Shown piece after piece: positions 48,802 to 61,951 of a stretch of 64,000 bases of DNA. The stretch spans positions 434,001 through 498,000 of the forward strand of contig BLAL01000009.1 in NCBI GenBank assembly GCA_015698045.1, written 5' to 3'. The notes below the pieces were generated by a model. The model saw only the letters and a list, made by a program, of their open reading frames with translations, searched no databases and was not told where the DNA came from. The DNA comes from Rhizophagus clarus. Its lineage: Eukaryota; Glomeromycota; Glomeromycetes; Glomerales; Glomeraceae. Position 1 is the stretch's first letter. Every line of letters begins with the position of its first letter. Position numbers and translations under genes: made by a program.

Positions 48802-50886
48802 ATGATGTCTCAACAAACTTTGGAACACCCAGAAGCTTTGGGTTTCAATAATATGACCGTTTATCCAAACCCAACAAATCCCGATCTGAACAACACGCGC
48901 CTTTGGCTTCGCAATGTACTTGCAAATGCTCCGGTATTTTTTCACCTTTTTAATAGATTCACTTTCATTTCGATTTTTTTTGCTTCAACGATTTGTACTT
49001 TTAGTACTTACATCAAGATCGAGTATTTCGAGACGTTGATGCTGCACTGGCAGTTTTTAAAGCATTGATTCCAAAAACTGATATTTACGGTAAGTAATTA
49101 AATCGTTTATTTGATTCTTCATATAACTTGAAGTTTAAGGAGTTACGAGTTTATGTTGTGAATATAAATTCCATTGTAAGTTACTTTTTCGAAGGGATTC
49201 GGGATTACAACAGAAATGTACAAAAGAATTGTAATTATTCTTTTGATTAGAATATCATAAGATCAAATTGAGATATATATGGGACCGAAGTCGTTTAATA
49301 TAATTCTCACAATAGATATGTGATCTCAATTTCTTCAAGCCCATGACGATGGCACGGTTGAAGTTTTACTATGTCTTTACGGAACCATTCCAATCACATT
49401 TAGATCGACGCCATATAATATTCCCGTAGCCTTTTGGATTCCAACGGACTATCCTATGGTTCCTCCGATTGCATTCGTGGTTCCAACATCTAATATGTTA
49501 GTGAAAAAATCCCAACATGTTGATGTTAGCGGCCGTTGTTCTCATCCTTACCTAGAGCATTGGAATCCACCACCACATAATGAGGTCTGTTTTAAATTAT
49601 ATGTATTTCGACCAAAGTTATTATATTTAATTTACTGAAATATATATATATATATATTTCCTTTATTTGAAAATGTTAATTTATAGGAGTCCAATCTTGT
49701 TTCACTTTGTTCGCTTTTACAAAATATATTTGGTCAAAACCCACCTGTATATACTAGACCTACATCACAACCATCGCCACCTGCACCTCCACCACCTCCT
49801 CCATTGTTACAGCAACCTGTAAACGGAATGCAACATTCACCAATTCTTCGAGCATATTCTCCAACACCGCCTCCTTTACCACCTCCGCCACCATATCAAC
49901 CTTCTTCAAACATGAATGCAAATAGACCGAGAAGCCATAGTTCCACTATTCCTCCCGTTTTACCAACTTCACGTTACGCAACAACGGTATTTATAATCTT
50001 TTAATTTATTTAATTATTTGGTTTATTTGTTTTTTACTATTTTACTAAAATTTTATTACGATCAAGTTACCAACCAGAAGTTCTTCTTTACATCCACATA
50101 TTTCCAATGAATCCAAACTTTCTGTACCAAGTATACTTGATACACCACCTCCTATCATTACTCCATCACCAGCTCCCTTACCGACAACTCAAAATCCAGA
50201 ATTGGTAAAATTACAATCAATGGTTTATGATAAAGTAAAACACAAATGTGAAGAATATGTTCAAAAAACGTCGCCAGAGTTGAATAGGAATATGTCAATT
50301 GGTGAACATTTGAATCAAGATCAAGAACGTATTATTGAGGAAAAGAAACAATTGATTGAAAAAGATGCTAGAATAAAAGAGAAGACAGGAATTTTAAGGG
50401 GGAAGATTACAGAAATTGATAAATTAATAGAACAAGCTAGGAATATGCCTGAGGTGTCGGTTGATGATATTTTATGTGGAACTACTATAGTTTATAATCA
50501 GTTAAGTCCATGTTTATATCCTTATTTTGTGAATAAATCGAATAAACTGAATAAATTAAAACAGCCATATTTATCAATAAATTTTATTGTATGTCCATAG
50601 ATTATTTGATTTAATAGCGGAAGACAATGCAATAGAAGACGCAACTTATTATTTAGGAAGAGCATTAAACAGTGAGAAAATAGATTTGAATTCATATATG
50701 AAGGTAAATGTGTATTTTATATTCTAGAAGTTTTTTTTTTTTTTTTTTTTTTTTTAAGAATATATTTATTCATATGAAATTATTATGAAGAATATTCGAA
50801 CTCTTGCACGTGAACAATTTATGCGTAGAGCGTTAATTCAAAAGGTCCGTAGACAAGCTGGATTGGATAAGATTAATAAACCATGA
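48802..50886 (+). CDS. VPS23: ESCRT-I subunit TSG101/Vps23
   Basis: About eight exons. The UEV domain (residues about 20-150) holds YLHQDRVFRDVDAALAVF, TVEVLLCLYGTIPITF, YNIPVAFWIPTDYPMVPP and HPYLEHWNPPPHNE; it lacks the E2 catalytic Cys, as expected. A Pro-rich linker (PSPPAPPPPPPLLQQP) follows, then a coiled coil (ERIIEEKKQLIEKDARIKEK) and the C-terminal steadiness box (LFDLIAEDNAIEDATYYLGR, LAREQFMRRALIQKV). Vps23 recognises ubiquitinated cargo on endosomes and starts multivesicular-body sorting. Two adjacent ATGs (48802, 48805) could both start it. Confidence 0.95.
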
Positions 50887-51511
50887 CTTATAAGAATGAA
50901 CGATAGGTTAGTGAACTAAAAATTCTATAGAACAATATGAAATGATTAGTATTTTCTTTTGTTCAAAAAAAAAAAAAAATATTAATATGATATTTTGTTT
51001 AGAAGACTTTGATGAAATATTAAGTTGAATTTTATAAATAACATTTTATTAGGTTATAATCTAATATATATATATATTAATTCATTATAAAAAAATTATA
51101 ACATTAAATTTAAGTTATTAAATTAGATCAATCGTGACTGTATTTTTATTTAAAATTTGTTTAATTATTTATATATTCGAAATAATTAAAAAATATTCTA
51201 AACATTCGAAACTTATTTTGACCTATTCGTCATGTAAATATTTTATTAAAAATCAAATACAATAATTACACACGCTTTATATTCTAAATTACGATACTCT
51301 GAAAAATCATAATACGACAGAATTTTTTATTCTTATTATCGCTATTGATCTCATAATTTAAATCACAAGAATAATGAAAAAAATCACAAGTTTTAAAGTA
51401 TAAATAGTTAAAATTGAAACACCTTCGATCCTTAAACTAATTATTTGAAGGTCGTAATTCAGTATTCTCTTATTCTTATATATATTCATTAGACGTAGTC
51501 TCTATTATTGT
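50887..51511. other. convergent 3' flanks, no gene seen
   Basis: Very AT-rich; no open frame or repeat of note beyond homopolymers. Confidence 0.5.
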
Positions 51512-53221
51512 TTATTCAGTATCAGATAACTCCACTACAACTGGTGCATATTCTCCTTCCTCCTCCTCTTGTTCCTCTCGAGCTGCTGCTTCGTCAATAA
51601 TTTCCCAATGAAATCTTTGGTTGAGGAAACCTCTAAAATTTTCAAATCGACGTCTTAGAGCATGTAACTTTTCTAAACTTTGTTGCGATAATGCATCTAC
51701 TGACAATACTTCTAAAATATTTCGACGGAAAATCTAATTAAAAAAATATTAATAATAATATACGTAGATATATATTATCACAGTTTATTACTTTTACTAC
51801 CTTTAATACGTGAGTTAGAAAATTATTTTCAGTCACTATATTATGAAAAAAATCTCGTGGACATTCTTCAAGTTGATATTTTAATACGTCTATAAAAAAA
51901 GTAATGAATGAATTAATAAACAATTACTACACATACATCTTAAATATATACTATTTGCGTACCAAGAAAATCAGTAAATAATGTATCCACATATTTTTCT
52001 ATCGCTTCTTGACATGAACAAATCAATTGGACTATATTTTTCCATTGCATAAATCCTGCATAATTCTCTGCAATCAAAAAGCACACAAAAGCTAATTGTA
52101 ATTCTCCTAATAGTTCCTTATGATCTAAATTTTTTTTTTTTAAAAAAAAAAAATGTTCCAAAAAATGGGAAAAGATTCTCAAAGAAAAAAAAAAAAAAAT
52201 AAGCAAATGTGAATATATATGTACCATTATTATAAACATTTTTAAATAAATTGGTTAAAAGCCAACTTTTATCTTGGCTATATTTTGTAACTTCTTGACC
52301 TGTAGCACCAGGCCTCCAACTTTTTTTGAGATCAAATTTTGTAAATAATATCATATCGTTTTCTTCATGATTCAAATCATTTAATTTAAGTAACTCTTCT
52401 TCATCAACAGTAGATGATGAAACATTAGTTACTTTCCCTTCACAAGGTAGTATAATAGAAATAAGGTGGGGAGTTATAAAATTTGTTAAATGAATCCATT
52501 TTTGAAAATTCGTAGGTGGTGACAAAGGATATGCTCCTAAAAATGGATCAAATTGACGCATATCTTTAATTGAGAAAATTAAAAAAAAAAATTAGAATCA
52601 TTTCATTCCCACTAATTTTTTATGAAAAAAAAAGAAAAAACTTCAATTTAAATTACCCGATTTTAATAGTTCATCTTCTGGTTCGTCTTTTTTAACATCC
52701 TCTAATGTACGATCCCAATATTTGATCACTATCTAAATTCAAATTATTATGTTAACCAACGAAATAAAAAATTTATATTCATAAATTTATTTATTAATAC
52801 AAAAAAAAAAAGTTATAATAATAATAATAATAACTTACCTCCTTTGAATCATAAAATTTGAAAAATCCAGTTTTAAGTCCAGAAGTACCAAACTTATCTG
52901 AAGTACTAAATATAAGAAATTGTTAACATTTCGCGTCTAAGATATGATAGTATTTTTATATAATTGTCTATATAACAAACCTATAATATACAAAATGTAA
53001 ACCAGGAGGAATAAGCTTTATTCCTTTAAACTTTGGTCCTATATTCCAACAATTGTTATCTATGCCAAACTTAAACGCAATGTAATATTCGTAAGTTTGT
53101 TAAGTGAAAAAAAAACCGTTACCCCCAAAAAATTAATGGCAACCTCCATTCCTTCGGGCGCGTTCAAGAAAAGCAAGAACGCGCCTTTATCGAATAAGGC
53201 TTGCGCTGTTTCTTGATCCAT
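51512..53221 (-). CDS. AAR2: AAR2 splicing factor
   Basis: About eight exons. The start is [20 protein letters not shown], then [13 protein letters not shown]. The next exon gives [20 protein letters not shown] and HFVYY, matching AAR2's WEVGPKFRG-type block. Further on come [64 protein letters not shown] and the end [12 protein letters not shown], which parallels the human CAPVVVELPEG end. AAR2 holds Prp8 in U5 snRNP during its maturation and is released after phosphorylation. Some donors and acceptors were not fixed. Confidence 0.92.
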
Positions 53222-53560
53222 TAAACAAAAAATTGAATGATAATTTAATGCAAATTTCTCAAATTTTTTGGTAATTCTCTCGTGTTACATAACTTTATAC
53301 ATACAAATCTGTGATAAATTAGGAGGTGATACATATAGGATGTATATTCTTACGATTCTACACCTATATAGAAATGTAAAATTTGAAGGAACGATCTGGA
53401 AAAACAACATTTGATTTTCGTTTTAAGTGCTTTTTGTTTATTTATTTATTTTGTTTTTACAAAATCAAAAACTATAAAAACATCTCTCTAGAGAAAGATA
53501 TCACATTATTTCTCATCCATTATAAAAAATTTTAAAAAAGTTTATAAAATTATATTAAGC
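53222..53560. other. intergenic, no gene seen
   Basis: Upstream region of AAR2 and 3' flank of the ribosomal L12 gene. A T-rich stretch lies near 53430-53460. Confidence 0.5.
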
Positions 53561-54457
53561 TTATTCGTCAGGAACTGGAAATAAAAATCAATTAAATTAG
53601 GAAAATTTATAAAATTTTTTTCTCATCAAATAATTTATTATTAGATAATTTTACCTTCAATTTCCCCACTTTCTACTGAATCGCTAACATCCCTGGGATT
53701 TTGACTGACATTCATAAAAAAATAATTAGTTATGTTAAACTCGAGGAAAAAAAAAAAATACATAGTAACAATTTCATCTGAATAAATGCTAACCCATCAA
53801 CAGTACACCCAATACTGTTACAAGTGCCCAAAATTTCTTTTACTGTTCCCTTGAGGTTTTTAGCAAAAGACTTGGGATGCATTTGACGAGCAATTTCAAT
53901 AACTTCATCCATAGAAATATTTCCAGAGTGTTTAATATTCTTTTCTTTCTTACGATCTCTTGGTGGTTCTTTAAGAGCTCTGATAATTAAAGATGAAGCG
54001 CTTGGTACTACAGAAACAGCAGCTTGACGATTTTGAATTGTCAATTTAACTGTAACACGTAAACCCTTCCAATCAGATGTAGCTTTAGCAATGTCTTCAC
54101 CGACCTTTTTTGGAGCCTTTATTTTGAAAGACAATAATTTTATCAGTGATCTTATATATATTATCAATTATTATTGTTAATATTAATATTTTGAATTTTA
54201 TTGAAAATAAAAATCAATCATTGTCCCCAAAAAGATCATGATCAAATTAAAAAAAAGACATACCAAACCAAGAGGACCGATTTTAGGAGCGAGAGAAGCG
54301 GAAGCACCAACTTCTCCACCAGTAGCTCGGAGATAAACTAAGATTTTTTTTTAATTTTATCAGCTTTATCTTTCTAAATTCACTTTCATCTTATCAATTA
54401 AATTACTAAATATACTTAACTAATCTTCACTTCATTTGGATCGATTTTGGGTGCCAT
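53561..54457 (-). CDS. RPL12: 60S ribosomal protein L12 (uL11)
   Basis: About four exons. [12 protein letters not shown] continues over an intron into [20 protein letters not shown], then [25 protein letters not shown], the large exon at 54118-53794 ([57 protein letters not shown]) and the last exon [16 protein letters not shown]. This is the complete uL11 of the P-stalk base, which binds 28S rRNA and the GTPase-activating centre. Early introns in ribosomal protein genes are common. It is divergent from Asterix. Confidence 0.95.
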
Positions 54458-54621
54458 TTGTTGAGTATTTTCTTACCAACGGCCAAAAAGAGGAAGATCT
54501 AAAGAATTTCTTTAAAAAAATTTTATATCCGAATTTGTGAAACCTAATTTATATCACGTGATTAAATTAAAATATAAACCGCTAGTAAAACTACTCGCAT
54601 TTTTAATTTAGTACAATAAAG
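54458..54621. promoter_or_regulatory. bidirectional promoter, RPL12/Asterix
   Basis: 164 bp between start codons. It contains an ATCACGTGAT E-box-like palindrome (about 54554-54563). CACGTG is a bHLH site, and this E-box lies about 60 bp before the Asterix ATG. Its use is inferred. Confidence 0.45.
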
Positions 54622-55174
54622 ATGTCAACAACTTCAGATCCAAAACGTCCCAATGCAATCGTTGAATATAAACCCCCTATAAAACAAATTGATGAAATTG
54701 ATCCTGATTTTTACGGAACATTCTCACTAATATTTAGTAAGTTTATATAATTAATATAATTCATACAAATATTTTATATTTATTATTAATCTAAAATAAC
54801 GTCAATATAGGCACCGTGGGTTTAATTTTTAAGGTAAGAAATGTATTATTTTTTTTTTATATTATCGATCTTTACTCTGATTATTTCATTCAATTAGATA
54901 AAATGGTCATCTTGGGCAGCATTCATTTTTGGAATTATTTCTATAACAAATGAGAGAGCTTCCGATCAGGATCCAAATGGAGGGCGTACTACTGCTTTTA
55001 CCAGTCTTTTGTAATTATACACTATATAAAAATTTTTATAAAACTGATTAAATCGATCTATCTAATCCGAATTTTGTTCTCTTTTTCAGGTTTGCTTTAT
55101 CTGGATTGGCTATTAACTATATGTACCTATTTATGGGAATACCTGGTCCAATAAGTCAATCAGACAAATCATAA
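54622..55174 (+). CDS. Asterix (PAT complex subunit, WDR83OS family)
   Basis: Four exons (54622-54736, 54811-54833, 54898-55010, 55090-55174) give 111 residues. MSTTSDPKRPNAIVEYKPP is the family start; FYGTFSLIFSTVGLIFKIKW, SSWAAFIFGIISITNERAS and FALSGLAINYMYLFMG supply three hydrophobic helices. Human Asterix (106 residues) pairs with CCDC47 in the ER PAT complex, an intramembrane chaperone for multipass proteins. Yeasts lack a clear copy, while many early-diverging fungi keep it. Confidence 0.9.
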
Positions 55175-55579
55175 TATTAATTTATTTCAATATTATAATT
55201 AATTTAATAAAAAAAAAAATAAAATACATTATTAATTTTACACGAATTGTGATTGTCATTAAAAAAACGATTTGTTTATTTATACAGAAAGTAATTATTG
55301 CTTTATCCAGATATTTAATAATAAAAGGAAAATCTATATTTCAGAAATATTATAAATAAGTTAACATTCTACCCAAATAACACAAATTTTACTTTACTTG
55401 ATATATTAAGAAAAAGTTTTTCCCCATATTAAAACAACTCTTTACCCATTTATAATCTTTTACTTTTTCTCTAATCGCCGTTAATATAAATAAATTCACA
55501 TAAAAATTTTGATGCCTTATAGATTTAGACAGCAGACACAATCTAAAACAGATAAATTCGTTATTAATAATATAACGAA
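55175..55579. other. convergent 3' flanks, no gene seen
   Basis: AT-rich spacer between Asterix and VPS1 stops; no feature recognised. Confidence 0.5.
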
Positions 55580-58500
55580 TTAAATTATTTTAAAAATTGT
55601 GTTAATCATTACCTCATCGGCCTTTTGTAAAGCTTCAATCATTTTCTTGCATTCTTTACGTCTTTGTTGTGTGTATTCACTTTCCTTAAGTAATTCGTCC
55701 AAAACATCTGCTTTGTATAATTCTTGTAATAATTCACGTTGAAGTTCTTCCTTTGCGTGATAAACAAGATTAAGCATGATCGCTTTTGGTACCATGTCTA
55801 CAAGGGTTTTCTTCACAATATTGTAATATGATTGAATAAGTAATTCTAAAATAAGATATTATTATAAAATGTGAATAATTTAATATATAAAATATTCAAA
55901 CATTATTCTTCCAACATTAAAATGTTACTTACTAATCACTTCTGTTTCCATAATTTCACGTTCAGAAAGATTCCCAGTAGCTTTAAGAACTGGCGGTGGC
56001 TAGTGACAAAAAAAAAAAAATTAATTATCGGAATTATATTGACAAAATTACAAAATTACAAAATTAACTAATAATTTATACCGCTTCCATAACACCTGGC
56101 TTTTTCTTTTTTGAACCACTAAAGAAACTTCCAAAGAATCCTGTGTTGGCTGGCTCTGGCTCAGCTAATGGATTTGTAAGAGTGTTCAAAGTATTTCGTT
56201 TACTATCAGTAGAATTTATTGGTTTAGGGTTTAACTTATCGTTAATAACCGTCATAGCTGTATGACCGTTTATAAAGTCAGGATGTCCTGTATTTATATA
56301 ACTTGATTCCATACTATTGAATTAAATTATAAAATTAGTGATTTATCTATAAAAAAAATCGCGGTTATGATTATTTGAATGACTTACGCTACAAGATCCT
56401 GAACAAGTTTATTTGTTGGTACCATGGACTTTTTATAAAAATTAATTACAACAGAATAAAATTTTTCTTTTAAACCCGGGAATCGTTTGTACACCTAAAT
56501 TATGTAACATTTGGAATTAATAATTGATATAAAAAAATTACGTTAATTCAGTAAGGTAATAATTATATTGATTAGTATTTACCGGTTTTTGCAACAGTTG
56601 ACCTAAAATGCGGACCAACTCATCATAAACTAAAGTTACGCATTTCAAACTTGGTTCTTCGAGACGTTTTATTTGATTCTTGATTATGACTTCGAATGCA
56701 GTAGTAGCTACGAATAGAGCTGGAGAGGATCCCTATTTAGTAAAAACAAAGTTGTTAGATCTAACAGAATTTTCGGTCCAGTATCAATTCAGTTAACTTT
56801 AAATTACGATATAGTAATAAGTGTAACTCAAGTTACCGAGGAATTATAAAGAATTGTCCTAATATCAACATCCTTCACTTGATCAAAAGGATCTATTGTT
56901 TTTACACCATTTGAATAAACTTCATGGAAAACAAAGCTTATACGTGCACCACCTGCCAATTCGAATGAGGACAACTCGTTGGAATTGCCATCGAGAATAG
57001 TGCGAAATTCTGAACAAAATTCGGTGATTATATTTAGAACGAGATTTGCATGATTATGGCCACCATCGTCTATTGGATCACCAAGCGTTAACAATTCACT
57101 TTGGTATTTCAATAATACCGCTTGAATTTTAGCTTTAATTTCAGGAAGTGTAGTACGAATATGATGCATAAGTATCTAAGATTAGAAAGACATGTTTAAT
57201 ATACGCAAAAAATTAATTATTCGTAGAAAAACGGAGGCTAATAAAGCTTAAAAAAAAAAAAATAATAATAATATCTACCATATTCAATTTACGAGCAAGA
57301 AATGGTGTACCACAATATTGTGCTTTGCTCTTATACGCCGGGTGTTCTTCGAAGAATTTACGTTCATTTTCCAAAGCTGATGAGATGGCTTTTTTAATAT
57401 CAATATCCTTTTGACCACGATTTACAACAGGTACATAACCTACGTGAAAAAAAGAAACATTAATGATAATTAAAAATTTAAATAGACATCAAAGTATGAT
57501 AATCTTACCGAGTCGTAAGGGAATAATACGTCCGGCCAAAATGTCAACAACATCTGTTCCTTGATCCCTATGATAAACAATAAGATAATTTATCGTCAGT
57601 AAATAAAATACGAACATATAACTTGAATAAGGTAAATTTAAACCTACATAAGATCAACTTTTGTAAGAACACCAATAGTCCGTGATCCTAAAAAAATTTA
57701 AATAAATTAAAATATCTAATACTTAATATATAATATGTTGAATGATATTAACCTTCGGGATCAACTTCACGAGCCATTTTCAAACCATCAGAATTTGCTA
57801 AATCAGTATTGGCTGGTGTAACTGCGAGAATGATGGAATTTTGTTTGGTAATATACTTTAATATCATTTCACGAATTTGCTTTTCGATATCTTTTGGTTG
57901 ATCACCAACAGGAACCTAAAGATTTGTTATGAATTATTTAAAAAATAAAGTTAATTTAATTTAAGAAGAAATTAGATTTAGATACTTTTATCATACCTTC
58001 GTAAGACCAGGCAAGTCAACAAGAGTTAATGTGAGCACATTAGGAGAGTATATTCTTAAATTAATGGGTTGTGGAGAAATACCTATACGAATGGAATAAT
58101 AAAATATTATAAAACGCGTTAATTTAATAATGTTATAAAGATTACATATATAAAAAAGTTACGAATGATAAGCAACTAACCGGCATTTTTTCCAGTTTTC
58201 AATTCAGTGTCCTTTACAATCTCTTCTCGAATTTTATCAAAATCATAAAATTTTTGACCAGGAATATGCAAAAATTCACCCCATTCATCAGATTCTTGTG
58301 AATCTACAAAAGGATAAAAATGTTAACGATCTAATACTTGGAATAATAGTGAAGATTAATGATCATTCACCTGAAGACTTAGTAGCCTTAGTCTTAGTTA
58401 CACCATTTGTCTTAGGAGTTTCACCATTTGTCTTAGGAGTATCATTATTTGAAGTTTCATTACCCGGACGATTGATAAGTTGTAAAACCTTTTGATAAAA

Positions 58501-58843
58501 AAAGTAAAATATTAATGTAAATAACCCTTCTAGTAACATAAATTGTTTCAAATAACATATTAGTAATAAATTCAATTAGAAATGACATACCAAAGGTCTT
58601 CGAGTAACAATTCCAGTCCCTCTGGGCAAAAAGTCACGACCAACAATATTTTCTAAAACGGAACTTTTACCACTCGATTGTGAACCAATAACTACAATCT
58701 GTGGTAAATCTACCGGGTTCTGAACGCCAACGGTAGCAAAAGCGTCCTGAAGTTTATTGACTGTAAGAGTATTAAATAAAATTCGTTGAATAAATGCTGT
58801 AGCATTACTTAAAAATACCTGTTTTAATTAGAGCAGCGTCCAT
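55580..58843 (-). CDS. VPS1: dynamin-like GTPase Vps1
   Basis: About eleven exons. MDAALIKT leads to [21 protein letters not shown]1 is [10 protein letters not shown]3 is [14 protein letters not shown] and G4 is TKVD. A variable loop in the GTPase domain ([19 protein letters not shown]) precedes [17 protein letters not shown], which places it with Vps1 rather than Dnm1. The middle domain ([18 protein letters not shown]), the [12 protein letters not shown] segment before PPPVLKATG and a GED ([20 protein letters not shown]) complete it; there is no PH domain. Vps1 cuts vesicles at Golgi and endosomes and remodels peroxisomes. After KADE an unspliced reading adds [10 protein letters not shown] and stops at 55582-55580, though a GTAATG donor there could end it differently. 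Confidence 0.94.
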
Positions 58844-60316
58844 TGAAAAAGTCTATAAAATTCTGGTGAGGATCAAAGGTAAAAGTTGCTTATTTTATAA
58901 ATAACTTTTGACGAAAACAGAAATATCTCCTCGACCCTTTATGAAACAAAAAAAACTGGTTTTCCAGTTTTGTTAAAATTTTCTAATCCAACCAATCACG
59001 CCAAGACTTTAAAATGGACCTCCGACTTTTCAGCCCTATATGATGATTAAGCTGATTAAGGAAGGATGAACTTTCATACTTACAATACGTGCTAATGGCG
59101 CAGGGACGCAAAGGTGAGCAATCAGAATTTCACGTGAGGTGATAATCAGATAATCTCATCGGGATTCAGGATATAAATGATATAATTTTTTTTTTTTTTT
59201 TTAAAAAAAAAAAATAATAATTTTACCTTCTTCAATCTATTTTCATAAAAGTAATTTGTATAAGTAGAATTAAATCTAATAAGTTAAACATGATGACTGG
59301 AATAATCGAGTTGTATTTTTCTTGACTAATTATATGTTATATAGCAAAAAATTCAAATCTAATTCTTGGAATGTAAACAACAAGTATTTTGTGATCAAAT
59401 TTTATTCTATAAACTTTTAAATCAACTCCTTCTAGATATGTTTAACAATCAACTACGGATAAATAATTAATTATTAATTGAAAAGTTAATAAACCGGCAA
59501 ATGAACTTGTGTATACTAATTTTATTAAGGTAAGAATTTATTATTTGCTCAAATTTGAAAATTTTAAAATTTTTTCTTTTTGATGGAATATCGAATCAAA
59601 CGTTGAAAATGATGATACAACATAAGAGTCAAGCTCTGATTAAAAGAAAACATTATATTTTTTTGCTGATGTTAAAAACGAACAATCCAAATCTGACAAC
59701 GAATGAATTTATGTCACACAATTCTTGATCAGATTAAATGTGAATCTATCTTTCAATCATTAACTAATAATATATTGTCCTTTTTTTTTTTGTATCAGGA
59801 TAACAGTTCATTTATGATAGGTTAATATCGTAAAAATATATTAACTATTATTAAATGCCGGGCAACTCCTAATCGAACAAACAATTTTAATAAACGGAAG
59901 AATGATTTAAATTATTCGATAAAACAGAAGAATATATGAATGTACTGCAATATACATATTTTGACGTGCGTTATCTTATCATCTAATTAATGTATTTCTC
60001 ACATTTTAAATGTGTTTGTTGAAATCAAATGTTACATATGTTATGTGCATTTCATCCTTATAGCGTTACTCTCAATTCTTTAAATTATTTTGTACAACTT
60101 CATCACCACTTTTGTAAATCACGAGAGGTTTTGTCAGTTTTTGTTTCCTATTATAGAAATGTAATTATTTTAAATCTTTATAATAAATTTCAAAAAGATA
60201 ATCGACAAAAAAGTTTCAAACCTGATCATTTCCAAAACAAAATTTTTTGATATGGTTCTTTCCTGAAGACAATTAATTAATTATAATCATACATTTTTAC
60301 ATTTTCTTTGAGAGAG
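58844..60316. other. gene-poor stretch
   Basis: No credible gene in 1.5 kb. A T17A12 homopolymer palindrome lies at 59186-59214. The 73-codon frame at 60029 has no coding character but could be mistaken for an upstream exon of the next gene. Confidence 0.45.
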
Positions 60317-61251
60317 ATGTGTTCGTTAACACCCCTTTCAACAACAGATCCGGAATATCAAAATATAATTTCTCATTTTGACCTTACTCCTTCATCCTAC
60401 GTTATCCATAGCATTTTAAAAATTCAAATGGAATGGACTTTTACAAATAGATTTGATAATGTTGTAATGTGGCCATGGAAAAAGCCAGATACCTTTCAGT
60501 TATTTCATGGTACAAAACATGCTTGTGATGTTTGGGAATTGAATAATTCGAATAAATTGTGTGATAATACTCAATGTGGTAAAAATTCATTTATTTCTAT
60601 TTTTATTTTATTTTTTTTTTAAAAAAATACTAACTTTTAGTTTTTCCTCAAATCCTTTTTTCTTTTCAAATCCTTTTTCTTTTCTCCTTAATTCTTTAAC
60701 TTTCCTCCTTTAATTCTTTTTCTTTTCTTGATTAATTGGCCACAATAAATTTTTTTTTTTTTTTTTTTTTGAGGTGTTTGCGGAATTCTTAAGTTTGGGA
60801 ATTTGTTGAAAATGGCAAAACCGAATTTTGCTGGACGTGTGTTTCCTAAATTATAATTATTATTTATTATCGTTTATGTTGTTATTGTTTTTATCTAACT
60901 TTGGATTCTTTTTTTCATTACTGTGGTTAGAATATCTTTGGTTTAGTCCTAGAGCATCTTATGTACATAAATACACGGGTCCTCTGAAACCACATGATAA
61001 TGGATTTAGAGCCATGTTTGTCATGAACGTCGTATTTGGAATGCATTACTTAAAATCAATCATAACTGATTGTGAAGAAGTAATATTAAAATTCTATTTT
61101 GATATTTTATAATTCTTTTAATTTTTATTAAATATTATATCTATATACGTATATATATATATTTTTTTTTTTTTAGAATGTCTTGCCTAAATATTTGATA
61201 ATTTATAAAGAAAATTTCGAGAATATTGAAAACAAAGAAGAAATTCTCTAA
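60317..61251 (+). CDS. divergent PARP-like protein
   Basis: Four exons (60317-60578, 60774-60836, 60931-61079, 61177-61251) join in phase to 182 residues. The text MCSLTPLSTTDPEYQNII, then LFHGTKHACDVWEL, QCGVCGILKFGN, WFSPRASYVHKYTG and ENVLPKYLIIYKEN follows the order of the PARP catalytic fold: the HGT motif (first NAD-contact His), the SPxxSxxHxYT segment (second, Tyr-bearing motif) and the final PKYLI strand. The strand that should carry the third catalytic Glu is poorly conserved or missing. PARP-like genes with this CGICG-type insert are, as far as I recall, common in Rhizophagus. Upstream exons cannot be excluded. Confidence 0.6.
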
Positions 61252-61655
61252 AAAGAATAATATTATTATCTGCCACGTACTGCGCATGTTTATATCCTAT
61301 TATATTACTGTATATTAATTGTTTATTATATAAAAGAATGGGAATCAAATTTTTTTAATTGCTCAGATATGATCTTGGTTAGTACATACATATATATTAG
61401 GATATGTCTCTAGGACTTTTCATTAAAATAGACCAATAAAATTACCATTATGGGCATTATAAATACAAATACATTTTCATTCAATATACGATATACAATT
61501 CTAACACAGTATGAAATTTGGTTTTTATTTATTATTTATCAGTACAGTAAAATAAACATATGATTAATCTATTAATAAATTAACGATGTTTACTTCTAAT
61601 TCCCAAGTCATGATTAACAGTTTGGATCTACAAATTTTTAGATTCGATCAACTTT
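61252..61655. other. intergenic, no gene seen
   Basis: AT-rich spacer between the PARP-like gene and the secreted peptide gene; the plus-strand 67-codon frame at 61586 is antisense to the latter. Confidence 0.5.
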
Positions 61656-61951
61656 TTATTCTAGAAGATAACGTAATTAAATTATATATAAATATGAAAC
61701 TTACTGCAATTACAAGTTACAGGAACTGGTGCACGTTTTCGATGACTGACAGGAGCTGGATATCGTTTATCGACGAATCTGCATCTTAAAGCTAAATGAA
61801 CGAAAAAATAAATCTTAATTAATTGTTAAAAAGAAAGTATCGTATTAATTTTAATTTACTTACGACATATGCAAGCAACGGAAGAAGCACTTTCCAAGTT
61901 GATTAGGAAAACCAAGAAGATTACTAAGAAGATGGTAGCGGTGAACTTCAT
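61656..61951 (-). CDS. small secreted cysteine-containing peptide
   Basis: Three exons (61951-61864, 61791-61705, 61660-61656) give 59 residues; the last holds only part of a Lys codon and the stop. The first 24 residues, MKFTATIFLVIFLVFLINLE then SASS, form a strong signal peptide. The short mature part has five Cys (CIC, RC and the CNC end) and two basic sites, DKR and HRKR, of the type cut by Kex2 proteases, around PAPV and APVPV. Reading through the last intron instead gives a few more residues. Exon phases agree. Such peptides are typical candidate effectors or processed signal peptides; nothing here proves that role. A TATA-poor leader lies upstream. Confidence 0.7.
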
